64,000 nucleotides of DNA from Methanoregulaceae archaeon (GTDB lineage Archaea; Halobacteriota; Methanomicrobia; Methanomicrobiales; Methanospirillaceae), in the NCBI GenBank assembly GCA_015660965.1, contig JACTVG010000006.1:1-64000 (forward strand), given 5' to 3'. Positions within the stretch are counted from its first letter, which is position 1; the number at the start of each line of letters is the position of its first letter. Positions 7,733-18,364 of this stretch are shown piece by piece. The position numbers and the translations under genes were made by a program. A model generated the notes under the pieces. That model was not told the origin of the DNA, made no database searches, and saw nothing but the letters and a program-made list of their open reading frames with translations.

Positions 7733-8964
7733 TCGCTCAGTATGCCCATACCTATCAATCGCCAGCGTGCTCCCACCTGCCGGCTGATTGCGATCCGTGC
7801 CTCAAGTTCAGCGGATACTGGTCGCTTCAGCTGAATTTCAACAATGTCCTTTTTTGTGTTAGTAACAATACCAACAGTGACCGCTGTACCCACAGAAAGC
7901 ATCAGCGGTTCATTGTGTTTCAATGGTTCGATTGCTAGTTCACTTGTGGCACCTACGACACGCTCCATAAGTGTGACTCGGCACCTGATTCGATCCCATA
8001 CCGTAGGAAGCTTGCCGATGTGACCCACGACCTGTCCGGCAAGAGCGTCGCTTTTAGTAAGTGCAGGATCAAGTTTTGTCCCAACTCCAAGAAGGCCTCC
8101 CGGTGTTGCCTCAACAACTTTGGTCGATCCAGCATTAATTGAGGTAATTGTAGTAGTGATAGGTTCCCATTTAATTCGGTTTTCAACTTGAAGTTGTCTT
8201 CCTGGCCGTATCTCAATCTCCTCTCCCTCTCGCAAGACCCCTCGAATTAGTGAACCCCCTATAACACCGCCTTTCACTTCCTTCCAATTGCATCCGGGTT
8301 TGTTTACATCAAAGGACCGTGCTATCAGCATCACTGGCTCAGCATTTGGATCGCGTGTTGGTTCTGGGATTGTTGCATCAAGTGCTTGAATAAGTGCTTC
8401 CATATTGATCCCTTTCTGAGCAGACACTGGAATGATTGGAGCGTTTTCAGCAATAGTACCTTTAATAAAATCTTTTATCTGTTGGTAATTCTCAATGGCT
8501 GCTTTTTGACTTACGACATCAATTTTATTCTGGACGATCACAATTTTGTTGATGCCAACAAGTTCCAGCGCCATCAGGTGTTCCTTTGTTTGTGGTTGTG
8601 GGCATCTCTCTGATGCGGATATAACGAGCATCGCTCCATCCATCAGTGCTGAGCCAGAAAGCATTGTTGCCATGAGTGTCTCATGCCCTGGCGCATCCAC
8701 GAATGAAATGGATCGGAAGGCTGTCCCATTGGTACCACAGACGGGGCAATTCGGATTTGTTGAGTAAGCGTCAGATCCTTGGCATGATGAACATCGGTAA
8801 AACGTTGCATCAGCATAACCTAGACGTATCGAGATACCTCGTTTAATTTCTTCACTGTGCCGGTCGGTCCACGTCCCTGTAAGAGCATTTACTAGTGTAG
8901 TTTTACCATGATCGACATGACCAACAACACCTATATTGACGCTGGGGATTGTCACATCTTGCAA
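7729..8964 (-). CDS. eif2g: Translation initiation factor aIF2 subunit gamma
   Basis: A 411-residue GTPase that delivers initiator Met-tRNA to the ribosome. G1 [10 protein letters not shown], the zinc knuckle (CSSCQ then NCPVCG), G3 DAPGHE and G4 QNKIDVV are present, followed by the two beta-barrel domains. The start is TTG at 8964 ([20 protein letters not shown]), preceded at 10 nt by a perfect AAGGAGGT. It heads the ten-gene minus-strand cluster down to eL40. Confidence 0.96.
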   Translation of the reverse strand: MQDVTIPSVNIGVVGHVDHGKTTLVNALTGTWTDRHSEEIKRGISIRLGYADATFYRCSSCQGSDAYSTNPNCPVCGTNGTAFRSISFVDAPGHETLMATMLSGSALMDGAMLVISASERCPQPQTKEHLMALELVGINKIVIVQNKIDVVSQKAAIENYQQIKDFIKGTIAENAPIIPVSAQKGINMEALIQALDATIPEPTRDPNAEPVMLIARSFDVNKPGCNWKEVKGGVIGGSLIRGVLREGEEIEIRPGRQLQVENRIKWEPITTTITSINAGSTKVVEATPGGLLGVGTKLDPALTKSDALAGQVVGHIGKLPTVWDRIRCRVTLMERVVGATSELAIEPLKHNEPLMLSVGTAVTVGIVTNTKKDIVEIQLKRPVSAELEARIAISRQVGARWRLIGMGILSE

Positions 8965-8974
8965 TTGAAATTCA

Positions 8975-8982
8975 ACCTCCTT
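8975..8982 (-). promoter_or_regulatory. Strong Shine-Dalgarno for aIF2 gamma, supports TTG start
   Basis: AAGGAGGT on the minus strand lies 10 nt from the TTG at 8962-8964. There is no ATG in the frame nearby, so this site decides the start. Upstream TATA-like stretches (TTATATATA near 8983-8991 and TATGTATAA near 9005-9013) could be the promoter. Confidence 0.6.
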
Positions 8983-9134
8983 ACTCTATATATAACGATG
9001 ATACTTATACATAACCAGTAAAACTCTATCGTTAAAAAATGATGAAAATAGATCTAAAAATGAGATTTTTATTTATTTTTTTGGCTTAATTCAATCTAAA
9101 ACCTTCTTATCTTGTGTTACAAAAAGAAATCGAA

Positions 9135-9160
9135 ATGTTAAAAATGACATAAAATAACAT
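9135..9160 (+). promoter_or_regulatory. Candidate NikR operator (inverted repeat)
   Basis: ATGTTA (9135-9140), 14 nt, then TAACAT (9155-9160): perfectly symmetric 6-bp half-sites ending 20 nt before the nikR start codon. NikR tetramers bind dyads with widely spaced half-sites (GTATGA-N16-TCATAC in E. coli). The location would block transcription start or ribosome entry, so self-regulation is plausible. Inference only. Confidence 0.4.
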
Positions 9161-9177
9161 CAGCGTAAGGATTCTTT

Positions 9178-9600
9178 ATGACAATTGATAGTGAACTTTC
9201 TCGCATCGGTATTTCATTGCCTAAGCACCTTTTGGATCAATTCGATCAGATTATCAACTACCGTGGCTACTCGTCACGATCTGAAGGGATCAGGGATGCA
9301 ATACGAAGTTATATCCAGTATTATAAATGGATGGCTGATGTTAAGGGTGAACGTCAAGGCGTAATTACGATGATATACGACCATGACCAACGAGGACTTC
9401 TAGTCGTGCTTACGGATATTCAGCACGAGTTTAAAGGTATTATCCAAGCGTCACTACATTCTCATGTGACAGAGTCACGTTGTCTTGAAGTGATTCTGTT
9501 ACGTGGCGATGGCACCCAGTTGAAATCTCTTGCAGAGAGATTGATGGCCCAGAAAGGCGTGGAATCAGTAAAATTGACTACGATAGGAGTGGAGGATTAA
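9178..9600 (+). CDS. nikR: Nickel-responsive transcriptional regulator NikR
   Basis: A 140-residue ribbon-helix-helix plus ACT-like regulator. Residues 1-50 form the RHH domain (RIGISLPKHLLDQFDQII, SSRSEGIRDAIRSYI). All four high-affinity Ni ligands are present: H83, H94, H96 and C102 (QHEFKG, LHSHVTESRCLEV). ATG at 9178 with AAGGA 9 nt upstream. It converges on the DUF2098 gene, overlapping by 4 nt. A nickel sensor fits an organism with [NiFe]-hydrogenase and coenzyme F430. Confidence 0.96.
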   Translation: MTIDSELSRIGISLPKHLLDQFDQIINYRGYSSRSEGIRDAIRSYIQYYKWMADVKGERQGVITMIYDHDQRGLLVVLTDIQHEFKGIIQASLHSHVTESRCLEVILLRGDGTQLKSLAERLMAQKGVESVKLTTIGVED

Positions 9601-9890
9601 CCCCCTCCCTCACAACTCTGATCAATATTTTTCAAAGCTTCTTGTAATTCGCTCCCAGCGGCGAATTCTCTCTCTTGTGCGATAATCTTTTTTGCATCCT
9701 CAATAATTGTAGTACTCACTTTTTCTGTTGCCTTTGCTGGTATAAGCTGATCAATATGGTAGAGAAGATGGGTGCTATCTAGTTCTGCAAAAGTATTACC
9801 TCGAACGGTCTCGATACGCTGCACGATGCCGGTGGTTCCCGTTCGCGGGTATCGCACCCGCATCCCCACAACGACTTCTTCCGTATGCAT
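9597..9890 (-). CDS. DUF2098 family protein
   Basis: A 97-residue archaeal protein of unknown function. Start taken at ATG 9890 (MHTEEVVVGMRVRYPRTGTT) because the 33 upstream codons look non-coding. Residues 5-50 form a small beta-barrel-like domain (VGMRVRYPRTGTTGIVQRIE, AELDSTHLLYHIDQLIPA); the rest is helical. DUF2098 occurs mainly in methanogens. It ends on nikR and starts 49 nt downstream of the deacetylase gene, so it is likely its operon partner. Confidence 0.75.
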   Translation of the reverse strand: MHTEEVVVGMRVRYPRTGTTGIVQRIETVRGNTFAELDSTHLLYHIDQLIPAKATEKVSTTIIEDAKKIIAQEREFAAGSELQEALKNIDQSCEGGG

Positions 9891-9939
9891 ACCAGACAAT
9901 AGGTAATTACTGTGTAATAAAGATGTTTTGTCTAGGTAA

Positions 9940-10923
9940 TTAAATGACAAGTTTCTGAAGCACCGATACGATGCGTTGTGTACTCTCACGTGGGATAAGA
10001 GTATTATCAGGTTCAGGGAAAGAGAAATTCCCTCTTAGAGATAAAAATATTTGTCGGATCGCTTCACCGTGTGAAGGGCCATAACCACCTTCGAGAACAA
10101 GTGCAAGAGGTGTATCGACCGCAGACATAAGAAGTGATGTTAGAATCCCAAAATCTGCAGGTACCAAACGCATCCCACTTCGGGGATCATCGGAAAGAGG
10201 GTCTTGTCCGGCAGAAACGATCATTAGATCTGGCCTAAAACGCTCAATTGCCGGTAAAAATACTTTTTCAAATACATAACGGTAATCGATTATCGTTGCC
10301 CCGGCTCGAATTGGAGCATTTATTGTAAATCCTCTTCCTTCACTCTCACCAATTTCATCGACCCATCCTGTTCGGGGAAATGAATTACCTTGATGGATCG
10401 AGCAGAAAAGGACACGATCACTATTATAAAATATCTTCTGTGTTCCATTTCCGTGATGAAGATCCCAATCCACGATTGCAACTCTTTTAACACGATCGAG
10501 TGCTACTGATGCAGCTATAGCTGCATTATTGAAAAGGCAGAATCCCATTGAACGGTCAGGTTCCGCATGATGTCCCGGGGGCCGGACAAGGGCAAAACAA
10601 TGTTCACCATCAAGAGCACAGTTCGCTGCATCAATGGCTGCACCTGCAGCGTATGATGCAACTTCAAACGAACGGCTTGTTATATATGTGTTGTTGTCGA
10701 TAAAGTGAAGTCCTCCATGGGAAGAGAACTCGTGAATCATGCGAATATGAGATGGAGAATGAATACGGAGCAAGTCATCCCAAGAAGCCGGACGAGGCTC
10801 ATTCAATGGTATATCTGAGGGAACCCCTTTAATTGCATCTTGGAGTCGGATACTAGATTCATCGTGAGTTTCAAGATCATGGTGGGAGAAGATCATCCCG
10901 GAAATAGCCCTGCATTGCGTCAT
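9940..10923 (-). CDS. Histone deacetylase superfamily (AcuC/HDAC-like) amidohydrolase
   Basis: A 327-residue zinc deacetylase. RPPGHHAEPD (H118, H119), GFCLFNNAAIAA and VDWDLHHGNGTQ (zinc ligands D154 and H156) are complete; SAGQDPLSDDP gives the third zinc Asp region and EGGYGP the C-terminal Gly-Tyr motif. The substrate may be acetyl-lysine on proteins, including DNA-binding proteins, or a small acetylated amine; sequence alone cannot decide. Forms a probable operon with the DUF2098 gene. Confidence 0.92.
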   Translation of the reverse strand: MTQCRAISGMIFSHHDLETHDESSIRLQDAIKGVPSDIPLNEPRPASWDDLLRIHSPSHIRMIHEFSSHGGLHFIDNNTYITSRSFEVASYAAGAAIDAANCALDGEHCFALVRPPGHHAEPDRSMGFCLFNNAAIAASVALDRVKRVAIVDWDLHHGNGTQKIFYNSDRVLFCSIHQGNSFPRTGWVDEIGESEGRGFTINAPIRAGATIIDYRYVFEKVFLPAIERFRPDLMIVSAGQDPLSDDPRSGMRLVPADFGILTSLLMSAVDTPLALVLEGGYGPSHGEAIRQIFLSLRGNFSFPEPDNTLIPRESTQRIVSVLQKLVI

Positions 10924-11000
10924 ATCTATCTAAAATTGACTGTGCGGTTGTTTTCAGAATCAAAAAATCTTATCATAAAATTGAATAAAAAGTGTTATTG

Positions 11001-13610
11001 TTAATTAATTGAAAGTCCCTGCATTATTGCATTCTCTGGTACATCGAATTCCTGATAAGAACCAACAATCTTGTATTTACCAACTGCTTTTACTGTATAA
11101 GGATTATCTCTTGTTGAGTATGGGACAATGAATTCCCCATTAATACTCTGCTGCCGATAAGTGAACTGACGACCCGAATTCGAGACTAGTGGTATTTCAA
11201 TTACCCCATTACCTTTGATGTGAGCACCTTTCACGTATTCAAATACTTTTACGTACTTAATGTCAGGAATCTTTGCACCATAGACATTACTGGGTGATTC
11301 ATGAACAAGCCGATAATGTGAGAGAGCAGGGATGTTGTCAACCGGTAGTGATATCGCAGGACTTAATACAGCTGCATGGTAGCCCTGTTGTGCTTTTTCA
11401 TTATATTGTTCAGCTTTCAATTGCGCATCGGATGCATTCATAGCATCAGCACGAGTGATTATTGGGTAATTAACTGAGGATATTGATGGGTCTACATATT
11501 CGACATAATATACGGAAGTTGCGTTTGTCAACGAACCGTCAAAATTGTGAAGTCGGGAGACCATGGTGTCATAATAGTGTTGATTAATCAATGGAATCGG
11601 CACCAATTGATTGGGGTTATCTCTACTCGGTGCACCGTATGTTGTCCAATATGGTGATGCACCAAGTGTTGAGTTGTACCATGTTGCCATTGCCCAAAAT
11701 TTACCGTTGATCGCTTCATCCATCTCAATATCCGTAATCACATACCGAATACCGATATTGTCTGCTATATTGTTTGCTGTGTTCTCGGACTCAGCCATGA
11801 AATACGCCGCAGATCCGTTCGGACCCGCAACTCCTTGTTGGAACGGATTAGCGTTGGGAATTCGTTTTGCAATATAAGTAATCATATGTCCATAGTCCCA
11901 CCACGAGATCACCCCATAAGATGAATTCGGGTACTGGAACGTTTTCTTATCATAAATTGTGAAATAATTCACGCCAGTATCGGGTGTGTTATTTCCCATC
12001 CATTCCAACGATTCACGCCAATCCCCGTTCATACGGATTGGATTATTAGTTGCATTGATGTAACTGTAATTTACTGATGTATAAATAAAAAGAATAGCAA
12101 TTCCAAGCGCAATTATTAAAAGACCGAGATTTAGGAAATTAAATGATGTGGAACTTATTGCCTTTTTATGACTTTTTTTCTGTTTTTTTCCTTTGGGGGG
12201 TTCGTCTTTTTTGGTTGTTTCTTTGTCATTGGAACTAGATTCGGCAGCTATTCCTTTAACTAATCGAGTCAAATCAGCCAAGCTGAGGTCTAGTAAAAAA
12301 TAAATACAGACTGCTGATAGAAGTGCGACGTTAATTGCGGTATAATATTCATATCTGATATGTTGCCAGGTTGAGTAGAACATCACGACCGACCAGACAA
12401 GTGCGAACACTTGATGCGGATGCTCGTCTTTGAAATTGTTATATACCATGACAAGAGCGCCACCAACAAAAAGAATGAGTCCATAATTGAAGGCAGCCCA
12501 CGCGAGATCAGTACTCCATCCTCTTGCCTCTTGGACAGTATTTGTTATGGGTTGTTGCCCAAAGAATTGGAATAAATCAACGATAAATAAGTTGAATAGT
12601 TGGGGAAATGCTACAAACAAAATTCCGACAGCAACAATTAATAAACCAAGAAGAGTTGCAGGATAATAGTATTTTTCCCGACCCTTAAGATACCGAGCAA
12701 GAAGGTACAAAGCACCGGTACCTCCGATAATAATGAGATAGGCATAAATGTGACCTAATGAATATGTCGAAAGGTCAATTGCACTACTGCTATTTTTAAA
12801 TCCAAAGATAAAGAGCCCTATAATTGCAATACTAAAACAAACTCCATTAATAATTAAGAGATATTCTGTCGACTTGTTTCGATAAAAATCAATGAATGAT
12901 TGTATGATTGTAAAGATACCCACAATCATAGCAAAAAGGATCATCGTTGGCATTAAAAAAAGACCAAGCAGGTAAGCAATACCCGCAAAACAAGAGAATA
13001 TGAATGTTGTTTTATAACTATCAAACTTTTTCAAATCTATCGTTTTCCCTTTGTCTGATAGTATCGCATAAATGTAAAGTAAACAGAAGAGTGTCGAAAA
13101 AAGCACTTCGCCAATATGATGATCGAAATATCCATAGAACGAACGATAAAAGAACTGGCCTGAAACTATTGCAGTGAATCCTGAAGCGAGGAGCCCCGTT
13201 TTCCAATCCCCGCAGACTTTGCCAACAAAATACATTAAAACCACTGTTATGGTCGCCATTATTGGTGGAATGAGGAGGCAGGTCCCTATAATCTCCGGGC
13301 GGGTTGTAGCACCAGTGATCATACAGGCAAAAGCTGAAATATAAATGAAAAGCGGCCCCCAGTAAATCGTTGTTCCCAACGGATACAATGTCATGGGGTC
13401 GTACCAGGTATATATCGGGAAATTTGTGAGAAGTTGTTCAACTTGACGTAGGTTGTAAAGTGGATCATCACTACCGACTATTGTGAGGATATCGGTATTA
13501 CCCATATTGAGCATTGGAATCAGGCGTAGCCAGAGTGCAAATAAGGAAAAAATTGCAATAAGGCCGATAATAAAATATGTTCGGTAATTTTTTAGCTTGG
13601 GGCCGAGCAT
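11001..13610 (-). CDS. aglB: Oligosaccharyltransferase AglB (STT3 family)
   Basis: An 869-residue membrane enzyme that moves a lipid-linked glycan onto Asn of N-x-S/T in secreted proteins. The N-terminal half has about 13 membrane segments, with the first-loop acidic motif SDDPLYNLR at 47-55. A cytoplasmic Lys-rich linker (KKDEPPKGKKQKKSHKK) precedes the last membrane segment. The catalytic signature SWWDYGHM and the soluble C-terminal domain follow. It ends the glm/agl gene series and so links nucleotide-sugar supply to protein N-glycosylation. Confidence 0.96.
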   Translation of the reverse strand: MLGPKLKNYRTYFIIGLIAIFSLFALWLRLIPMLNMGNTDILTIVGSDDPLYNLRQVEQLLTNFPIYTWYDPMTLYPLGTTIYWGPLFIYISAFACMITGATTRPEIIGTCLLIPPIMATITVVLMYFVGKVCGDWKTGLLASGFTAIVSGQFFYRSFYGYFDHHIGEVLFSTLFCLLYIYAILSDKGKTIDLKKFDSYKTTFIFSCFAGIAYLLGLFLMPTMILFAMIVGIFTIIQSFIDFYRNKSTEYLLIINGVCFSIAIIGLFIFGFKNSSSAIDLSTYSLGHIYAYLIIIGGTGALYLLARYLKGREKYYYPATLLGLLIVAVGILFVAFPQLFNLFIVDLFQFFGQQPITNTVQEARGWSTDLAWAAFNYGLILFVGGALVMVYNNFKDEHPHQVFALVWSVVMFYSTWQHIRYEYYTAINVALLSAVCIYFLLDLSLADLTRLVKGIAAESSSNDKETTKKDEPPKGKKQKKSHKKAISSTSFNFLNLGLLIIALGIAILFIYTSVNYSYINATNNPIRMNGDWRESLEWMGNNTPDTGVNYFTIYDKKTFQYPNSSYGVISWWDYGHMITYIAKRIPNANPFQQGVAGPNGSAAYFMAESENTANNIADNIGIRYVITDIEMDEAINGKFWAMATWYNSTLGASPYWTTYGAPSRDNPNQLVPIPLINQHYYDTMVSRLHNFDGSLTNATSVYYVEYVDPSISSVNYPIITRADAMNASDAQLKAEQYNEKAQQGYHAAVLSPAISLPVDNIPALSHYRLVHESPSNVYGAKIPDIKYVKVFEYVKGAHIKGNGVIEIPLVSNSGRQFTYRQQSINGEFIVPYSTRDNPYTVKAVGKYKIVGSYQEFDVPENAIMQGLSIN

Positions 13611-13667
13611 TCAATCATCCTATAGAAGTACTAAGTTGCTAACGAGAGGAGAAATAAATTTGGATGA

Positions 13668-14807
13668 TCACGATTGAGATATCAAATTAAAAATCGATTC
13701 AAACTGGCGAGATTTTTCTTTCCAACTATATTGTCCAAGATTAATATCATAATTAACGGGTTTATCAATGATTGATTTGATACATTCAAAATACTCTTGT
13801 TTTGTGCGGTATACGAAAAGATTCGGTCCACCGATCTTTATTACATCTGGAATCGGGCTCATAACGATGGGTTTTTGGCATGCAGAATATTCAAAAAATT
13901 TGTTGGGGAGAGCGATATCGACCCATTGTGGTGGTAAAAGCGGAATTGTACAGGCATCCATGCAAGAAATAAATTTAGGGAGATCCTCATAAGGTGCGAT
14001 TCCAGTAAATATAACGTGGTTCTGTAAATTTAAATCTTGGACAAGATGATGGAGTTCATCCATATATTCTGTAAAGAGAGATCCCCCAACAATCAGTAGT
14101 TTTGTGTTTTTTTGGTAAGTGATTATTTCAGGAAGTGAGCGAATCAACTCGTCAATAGCATACCATCGTTCGATACTTCCAATATACCCGATAACAAAAT
14201 CATCATTGCTAATTCCGAGTTCTTCTCGTTTTAAAGACCCATCTAAGGGTTTGAAAAGATTTGTATCAACTCCATTTGTGATAAGATCGGCATTAAAACC
14301 AAATCCCTTCAATTTATCTACAAGTGACGGCGATACCGTTGTTATTTTATTACTATTTTTCAGGTTGCGTCTTGTGATTTCCCAGACAACATTGCGGACA
14401 GTCCATTGCACTATACGATTTTTCATATATGCAGCTGCTGAATCGGGAAACCAATCCTTAAGGTCAAAAATTACTGGGATTTCATTTTTTTTTGCCGCAT
14501 GAATAGCAGCAGTTCCGGCAAGTACATGGGCTGCAACGACAATATCGATTCCTTGCTCTTTTACAATTTTGTTGATAACATGAAGATGGTATGGTGCATT
14601 GAATGTATAGTGAAGGAGTGGGTTTTTAAATGGAAACTGCGTTGCTTCGTGTACAACTAATCGTGTCTTTCGCTCTATCCCCCGGCTGACATGAAAATGA
14701 GGGACGTGCACTTCGTGACGGGTTGCTAATTCTTCAAAAATATTATGATGACGAGATAGTATTGGATGATGAATATAGTCTTGGGTTGAGACTAACAGAA
14801 TTTTCAT
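13668..14807 (-). CDS. GT-B glycosyltransferase (GT4 family)
   Basis: A 379-residue soluble or peripheral glycosyltransferase. The N-terminal Rossmann domain starts KILLVSTQDYIHHPILSRHH; the C-terminal donor domain has GYIGSIERWYAIDELIRSLP, LLIVGGSLF and the GT4 motif ALPNKFFEYSACQKPIVMS that binds the nucleotide sugar. Directly upstream of aglB and downstream of nucleotide-sugar genes, so it likely extends the lipid-linked N-glycan. Donor and linkage are unknown. Confidence 0.9.
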   Translation of the reverse strand: MKILLVSTQDYIHHPILSRHHNIFEELATRHEVHVPHFHVSRGIERKTRLVVHEATQFPFKNPLLHYTFNAPYHLHVINKIVKEQGIDIVVAAHVLAGTAAIHAAKKNEIPVIFDLKDWFPDSAAAYMKNRIVQWTVRNVVWEITRRNLKNSNKITTVSPSLVDKLKGFGFNADLITNGVDTNLFKPLDGSLKREELGISNDDFVIGYIGSIERWYAIDELIRSLPEIITYQKNTKLLIVGGSLFTEYMDELHHLVQDLNLQNHVIFTGIAPYEDLPKFISCMDACTIPLLPPQWVDIALPNKFFEYSACQKPIVMSPIPDVIKIGGPNLFVYRTKQEYFECIKSIIDKPVNYDINLGQYSWKEKSRQFESIFNLISQS

Positions 14808-14864
14808 AATGGTACATCCCTTTAATAAAATTTACGTAGATGAACGAATTTTTTACTAATCATT

Positions 14865-15464
14865 CTAGCGTCGAGTCCTCATCTCTTTTGGGAGGTTTGT
14901 CATCTTCGCTGGTACTCCAATAGCAAGTGAAAAAGGAGGAACATCCTTTGTTACAATTGCACCAGCAGCAATAAGGGCCCCCTCTCCGATATGCACATTA
15001 GGTAAAATAGTAGCATTAGCTCCGATTGATGTACCATCAGACAACGTAGGGCCTTTTAAATTCTCTATGCGTGACGGTGGATATCGATCATTGGTTAGAA
15101 CAACATTTGGACCAATGAATACTCTATTGCCAATTGTCGTATCTGTTGGAATATAAACCAAGCTTTGGAGGTTTACATCGTTTCCTATTGAGCATTTACC
15201 CTCAATAATAGATGAGGATCCAATTGTAACCCTATTACCGATTGTAGTCTTCTCTCGAATTAATACATTATGTCCAGAAGTGAAATCATCTCCAATTACA
15301 ACATCGCAATAAATAATAGTTCCAGAACGTATAGTCGCACGTTTGCCAAGTGTTGTTCCTGGATATCCGTTCTTTCCGATTTTATCATGACTGGGGAATC
15401 CTAATGTGACGGGTTCAAAGATCTGTGCCCCATTACCAAGTCTGTTAATTCCATATTCTATCAT
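14865..15464 (-). CDS. Left-handed beta-helix acyltransferase (sugar N-acetyltransferase, WbpD-like)
   Basis: A 199-residue hexapeptide-repeat protein built almost wholly of LbH turns (for example [19 protein letters not shown] and [15 protein letters not shown]). Similar enzymes in other archaeal and bacterial glycan clusters acetylate the 3-amino group of UDP-2-acetamido-3-amino sugars. Its ATG overlaps glmS by 4 nt. The context suggests acetylation of an N-glycan precursor; the exact substrate is inferred. Confidence 0.82.
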   Translation of the reverse strand: MIEYGINRLGNGAQIFEPVTLGFPSHDKIGKNGYPGTTLGKRATIRSGTIIYCDVVIGDDFTSGHNVLIREKTTIGNRVTIGSSSIIEGKCSIGNDVNLQSLVYIPTDTTIGNRVFIGPNVVLTNDRYPPSRIENLKGPTLSDGTSIGANATILPNVHIGEGALIAAGAIVTKDVPPFSLAIGVPAKMTNLPKEMRTRR

Positions 15465-17200
15465 TCAACCGTCACACTCTTTGCTAGGTTTCTCGGTTTA
15501 TCTATATCTCTTTTCAGTGCGACTGCGGTGTGGTAAGCGAGCAATTGAAGGATAACAAGGCTTGTCAGTACCTGAACAAACTTATGTGTTTTTGGAACGG
15601 AAATGAAGAGATCCACAACATCTGTAAGTTCACTATCTCCTTCAACACCCAAGGCGATTACAGGTGCTCCACGTGCCTTAATTTCCTTGATATTTGATAT
15701 CATTACTCCATAGGTGTCATCAGGCATACAGATAGCGATAACAGGGGTGTCTTTGGAAAGCAGCGCAAACGGACCGTGTTTTAGTTCTCCAGCTGCATAT
15801 CCCTCGGCATGGATATAAGATATTTCCTTCATCTTTAGAGCCCCTTCAAGGGAAACCGGGAAAAAAGCGCCTCGTCCTACATAGAAGAGACTATGAGCCT
15901 TTTTACAGATCGCAATAGCTTCTGATAGATCCTTAAGTAGAATATCTTCAATTGCACGGTGCCCCTGAAGTAACACTTTGTTGAACTGGTTATCAGAATA
16001 AATATTGATAAGTTGCATCAAAACAGCAAGCTGGGCGACAAATGATTTTGTTGCTGCAACGCTAATTTCTGGTCCTGCACGCATGTAGAGAGTAGAATCT
16101 GCAATCCTACTGACCGAACTTCCTAACACATTTGTAATTGCAAGAGTAGAACAGTTGTGTGCTTTTGCCTGTTTAAGGGCAGTAAGTGTATCGGCCGTCT
16201 CTCCCGATTGAGTAATACCTATTACAAGACCATTAACTGGCGGTGGGAAATATTTAAACTCAGATGCATATTCAATTCGTACTGGAATTCCGCAAGTTTC
16301 TTCCAATAGATATTTGAAAATTAGCCCTGCATGGAAAGATGAGCCGCAGGCAACGATTACTACTGATGATGGTTTTATTGCGACTCTGGGAATTGTTTCT
16401 TTTGTTATACCACTGATCGAATTGTAAAATGCCTGGGGTTGTTCATAGATTTCCTTGAGCATGTAATGGGGAAATCCACCTTTTTTAGTATCCTCAACCG
16501 ACCAGTCAATTAGTTCGATCTGACGAGTAACAATATCATCACCATGAAAAATTTCAACCTTGGTTTGAGATAGACTTGCAATGTCTCCATCTTCTAAAAA
16601 CATGGCACGTTCGGTATATTCGAGAATTGGAGTCATATCAGAAGCAGCAAAAAATTCACCATCACCAACCCCAATAACAAGTGGACTCGCATTGCGGGCT
16701 GCGACAATTCGTTGTTCTTCGGGAGATATCACTAAAAGTGCAAAGGATCCCTGAAGATCTGACACAGTATCGCGTACAGCGGTAAGTAAGTTGTTGGTAT
16801 ATTTTTCTTCGATTAGATGAGCAATAACCTCTGTATCAGTTTCTGAAAGAAACCTGTGCCCGCGTGCAATAAGCTGGCGTTTAAGATCCGCATAATTCTC
16901 AATAATTCCGTTATGGACAATTGCGATTCGGTTTTTGCAATCCATGTGTGGGTGAGCATTGATATCATTGGGAATGCCGTGCGTTGCCCAACGGGTATGT
17001 CCGATACCAATCGTTCCATTTAAACGAATCGCTGACCGCCCATTTTCCGAAATTCTACCCTCATGTTTTGAAATCTCTATCCCACTTCCTAATGTTGCAA
17101 TACCGAACGAGTCGTATCCACGGTATTCAAGCTTTTTTAATCCTTTGACAATTATTGGTGCAGCAGTTCTTCGACCAATATATCCAAAAATACCGCACAC
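15461..17200 (-). CDS. glmS: Glutamine--fructose-6-phosphate aminotransferase (isomerizing)
   Basis: A 579-residue enzyme making glucosamine-6-P from fructose-6-P and glutamine. Cys2 (MCGIFGYIG) is the glutaminase nucleophile; GHTRWATHG follows. Two SIS domains carry TQSGETADT and [18 protein letters not shown]. The C-terminal [12 protein letters not shown] is the canonical ending. One nt separates it from the upstream GlmU-like gene, indicating tight coexpression. Confidence 0.97.
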   Translation of the reverse strand: MCGIFGYIGRRTAAPIIVKGLKKLEYRGYDSFGIATLGSGIEISKHEGRISENGRSAIRLNGTIGIGHTRWATHGIPNDINAHPHMDCKNRIAIVHNGIIENYADLKRQLIARGHRFLSETDTEVIAHLIEEKYTNNLLTAVRDTVSDLQGSFALLVISPEEQRIVAARNASPLVIGVGDGEFFAASDMTPILEYTERAMFLEDGDIASLSQTKVEIFHGDDIVTRQIELIDWSVEDTKKGGFPHYMLKEIYEQPQAFYNSISGITKETIPRVAIKPSSVVIVACGSSFHAGLIFKYLLEETCGIPVRIEYASEFKYFPPPVNGLVIGITQSGETADTLTALKQAKAHNCSTLAITNVLGSSVSRIADSTLYMRAGPEISVAATKSFVAQLAVLMQLINIYSDNQFNKVLLQGHRAIEDILLKDLSEAIAICKKAHSLFYVGRGAFFPVSLEGALKMKEISYIHAEGYAAGELKHGPFALLSKDTPVIAICMPDDTYGVMISNIKEIKARGAPVIALGVEGDSELTDVVDLFISVPKTHKFVQVLTSLVILQLLAYHTAVALKRDIDKPRNLAKSVTVE

Positions 17201-17201
17201 C

Positions 17202-18356
17202 TTATATCACCAGCGCATCGTCAGGAACAAACGAAGAGATGACTCGGTTACCGTCTTCTATCGTGACATTGTTTCCGACGATACAATTTTTGAATGTAAT
17301 GAAAGCGCCAGCTCGCACCCCATCTCCAAGTACAGCACCGAACTCTGGTTTTATGGCAGCACCTTCGATCTCCATTATTGAAACGCTCGTACAGGTAGTG
17401 GTGTGATCAGAGAGCATGCAGCCCTCTCCAAGTACTGTATCAATTATACGAGAATGCGATCCGATGAAACAATCATCCATAATAAGGGCATTCCCCAAAT
17501 AACAAAAAGGTTCGATTTTTACGCGTGCCCCAATACTGGTATTAGGCATTACACAACAATTTGGTCCAATTTCACAATCATTCCCAATAACAACCGGCCC
17601 AGAAATTATTGTGTTAGGGCCGATGTTAGTGCCTTTACCTATTTGAACAGCACCAGTAATGGTTGTATTTCTATTAGATGTACCGTACCGCGACGGGACG
17701 ATCTGTGATAGAAGACGAGTATTCATCTTAAGAAGATCCCAAGGATAGATTGCGTCTTGCCAGTCATCAGCTGCAACCCCTTTGATCATTCCTCCTTCAT
17801 TAATCATACCCGAAATGACATCAGTAATGTTGTTATCCTTTATAAATTTGAAAAATGCTGGAGTAAGAGAGAAAATTCCGGTGCTTACCAAAAAACTAGG
17901 GGCTCTTTCCGGTTTTTCAATAATATCTGTGACAAAACCATCTTTTAACAGCACAACTCCGAAATTCGAGGGATTTGGATGCTCTTTTACAAGCATGGCA
18001 TTACGCATTTCTTTGATTTTGGCAATTGACCCCATATCAATATAATTATCTCCAGGAAGAAGAAGGAAATCTTCTTTAATCTTTGATTCAGCGCATTTTA
18101 GGGCGTGGGCCGTTCCAAGTTGCTTATCTTGAAAGACGACCGATACTGGAACTTCTAGCTGGTTAAGATATCGTGTTACTTGCTCTTTTCGGTACCCAAC
18201 AACCACAATAATATCGCGTATACCGTTTTTTATGAGAGAATCTATCACATATTCAATAATTGGTCTGTTTGCAATTGGAATCAATGCCTTTGGTCTACTC
18301 CGAGTTAGGGGACGTACCCGTTTCCCTTCTCCTGCTGCAAGAATAACTGCCTGCAT
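17202..18356 (-). CDS. Bifunctional sugar-1-P nucleotidylyltransferase / acetyltransferase (GlmU-like), second copy
   Basis: A 384-residue protein. Residues 1-225 form a nucleotidyltransferase domain with LAAGEGKRVRPLTRSRPKAL and the metal-site LLLPGDNYID; 235-384 form hexapeptide repeats. Archaeal homologues with this domain order make UDP-GlcNAc or UDP/dTDP-sugars from GlcNAc-1-P, GlcN-1-P or Glc-1-P. It is a diverged paralogue of the next gene, so the two probably differ in substrate. Confidence 0.9.
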   Translation of the reverse strand: MQAVILAAGEGKRVRPLTRSRPKALIPIANRPIIEYVIDSLIKNGIRDIIVVVGYRKEQVTRYLNQLEVPVSVVFQDKQLGTAHALKCAESKIKEDFLLLPGDNYIDMGSIAKIKEMRNAMLVKEHPNPSNFGVVLLKDGFVTDIIEKPERAPSFLVSTGIFSLTPAFFKFIKDNNITDVISGMINEGGMIKGVAADDWQDAIYPWDLLKMNTRLLSQIVPSRYGTSNRNTTITGAVQIGKGTNIGPNTIISGPVVIGNDCEIGPNCCVMPNTSIGARVKIEPFCYLGNALIMDDCFIGSHSRIIDTVLGEGCMLSDHTTTCTSVSIMEIEGAAIKPEFGAVLGDGVRAGAFITFKNCIVGNNVTIEDGNRVISSFVPDDALVI

Positions 18357-18364
18357 CTTCCTAC

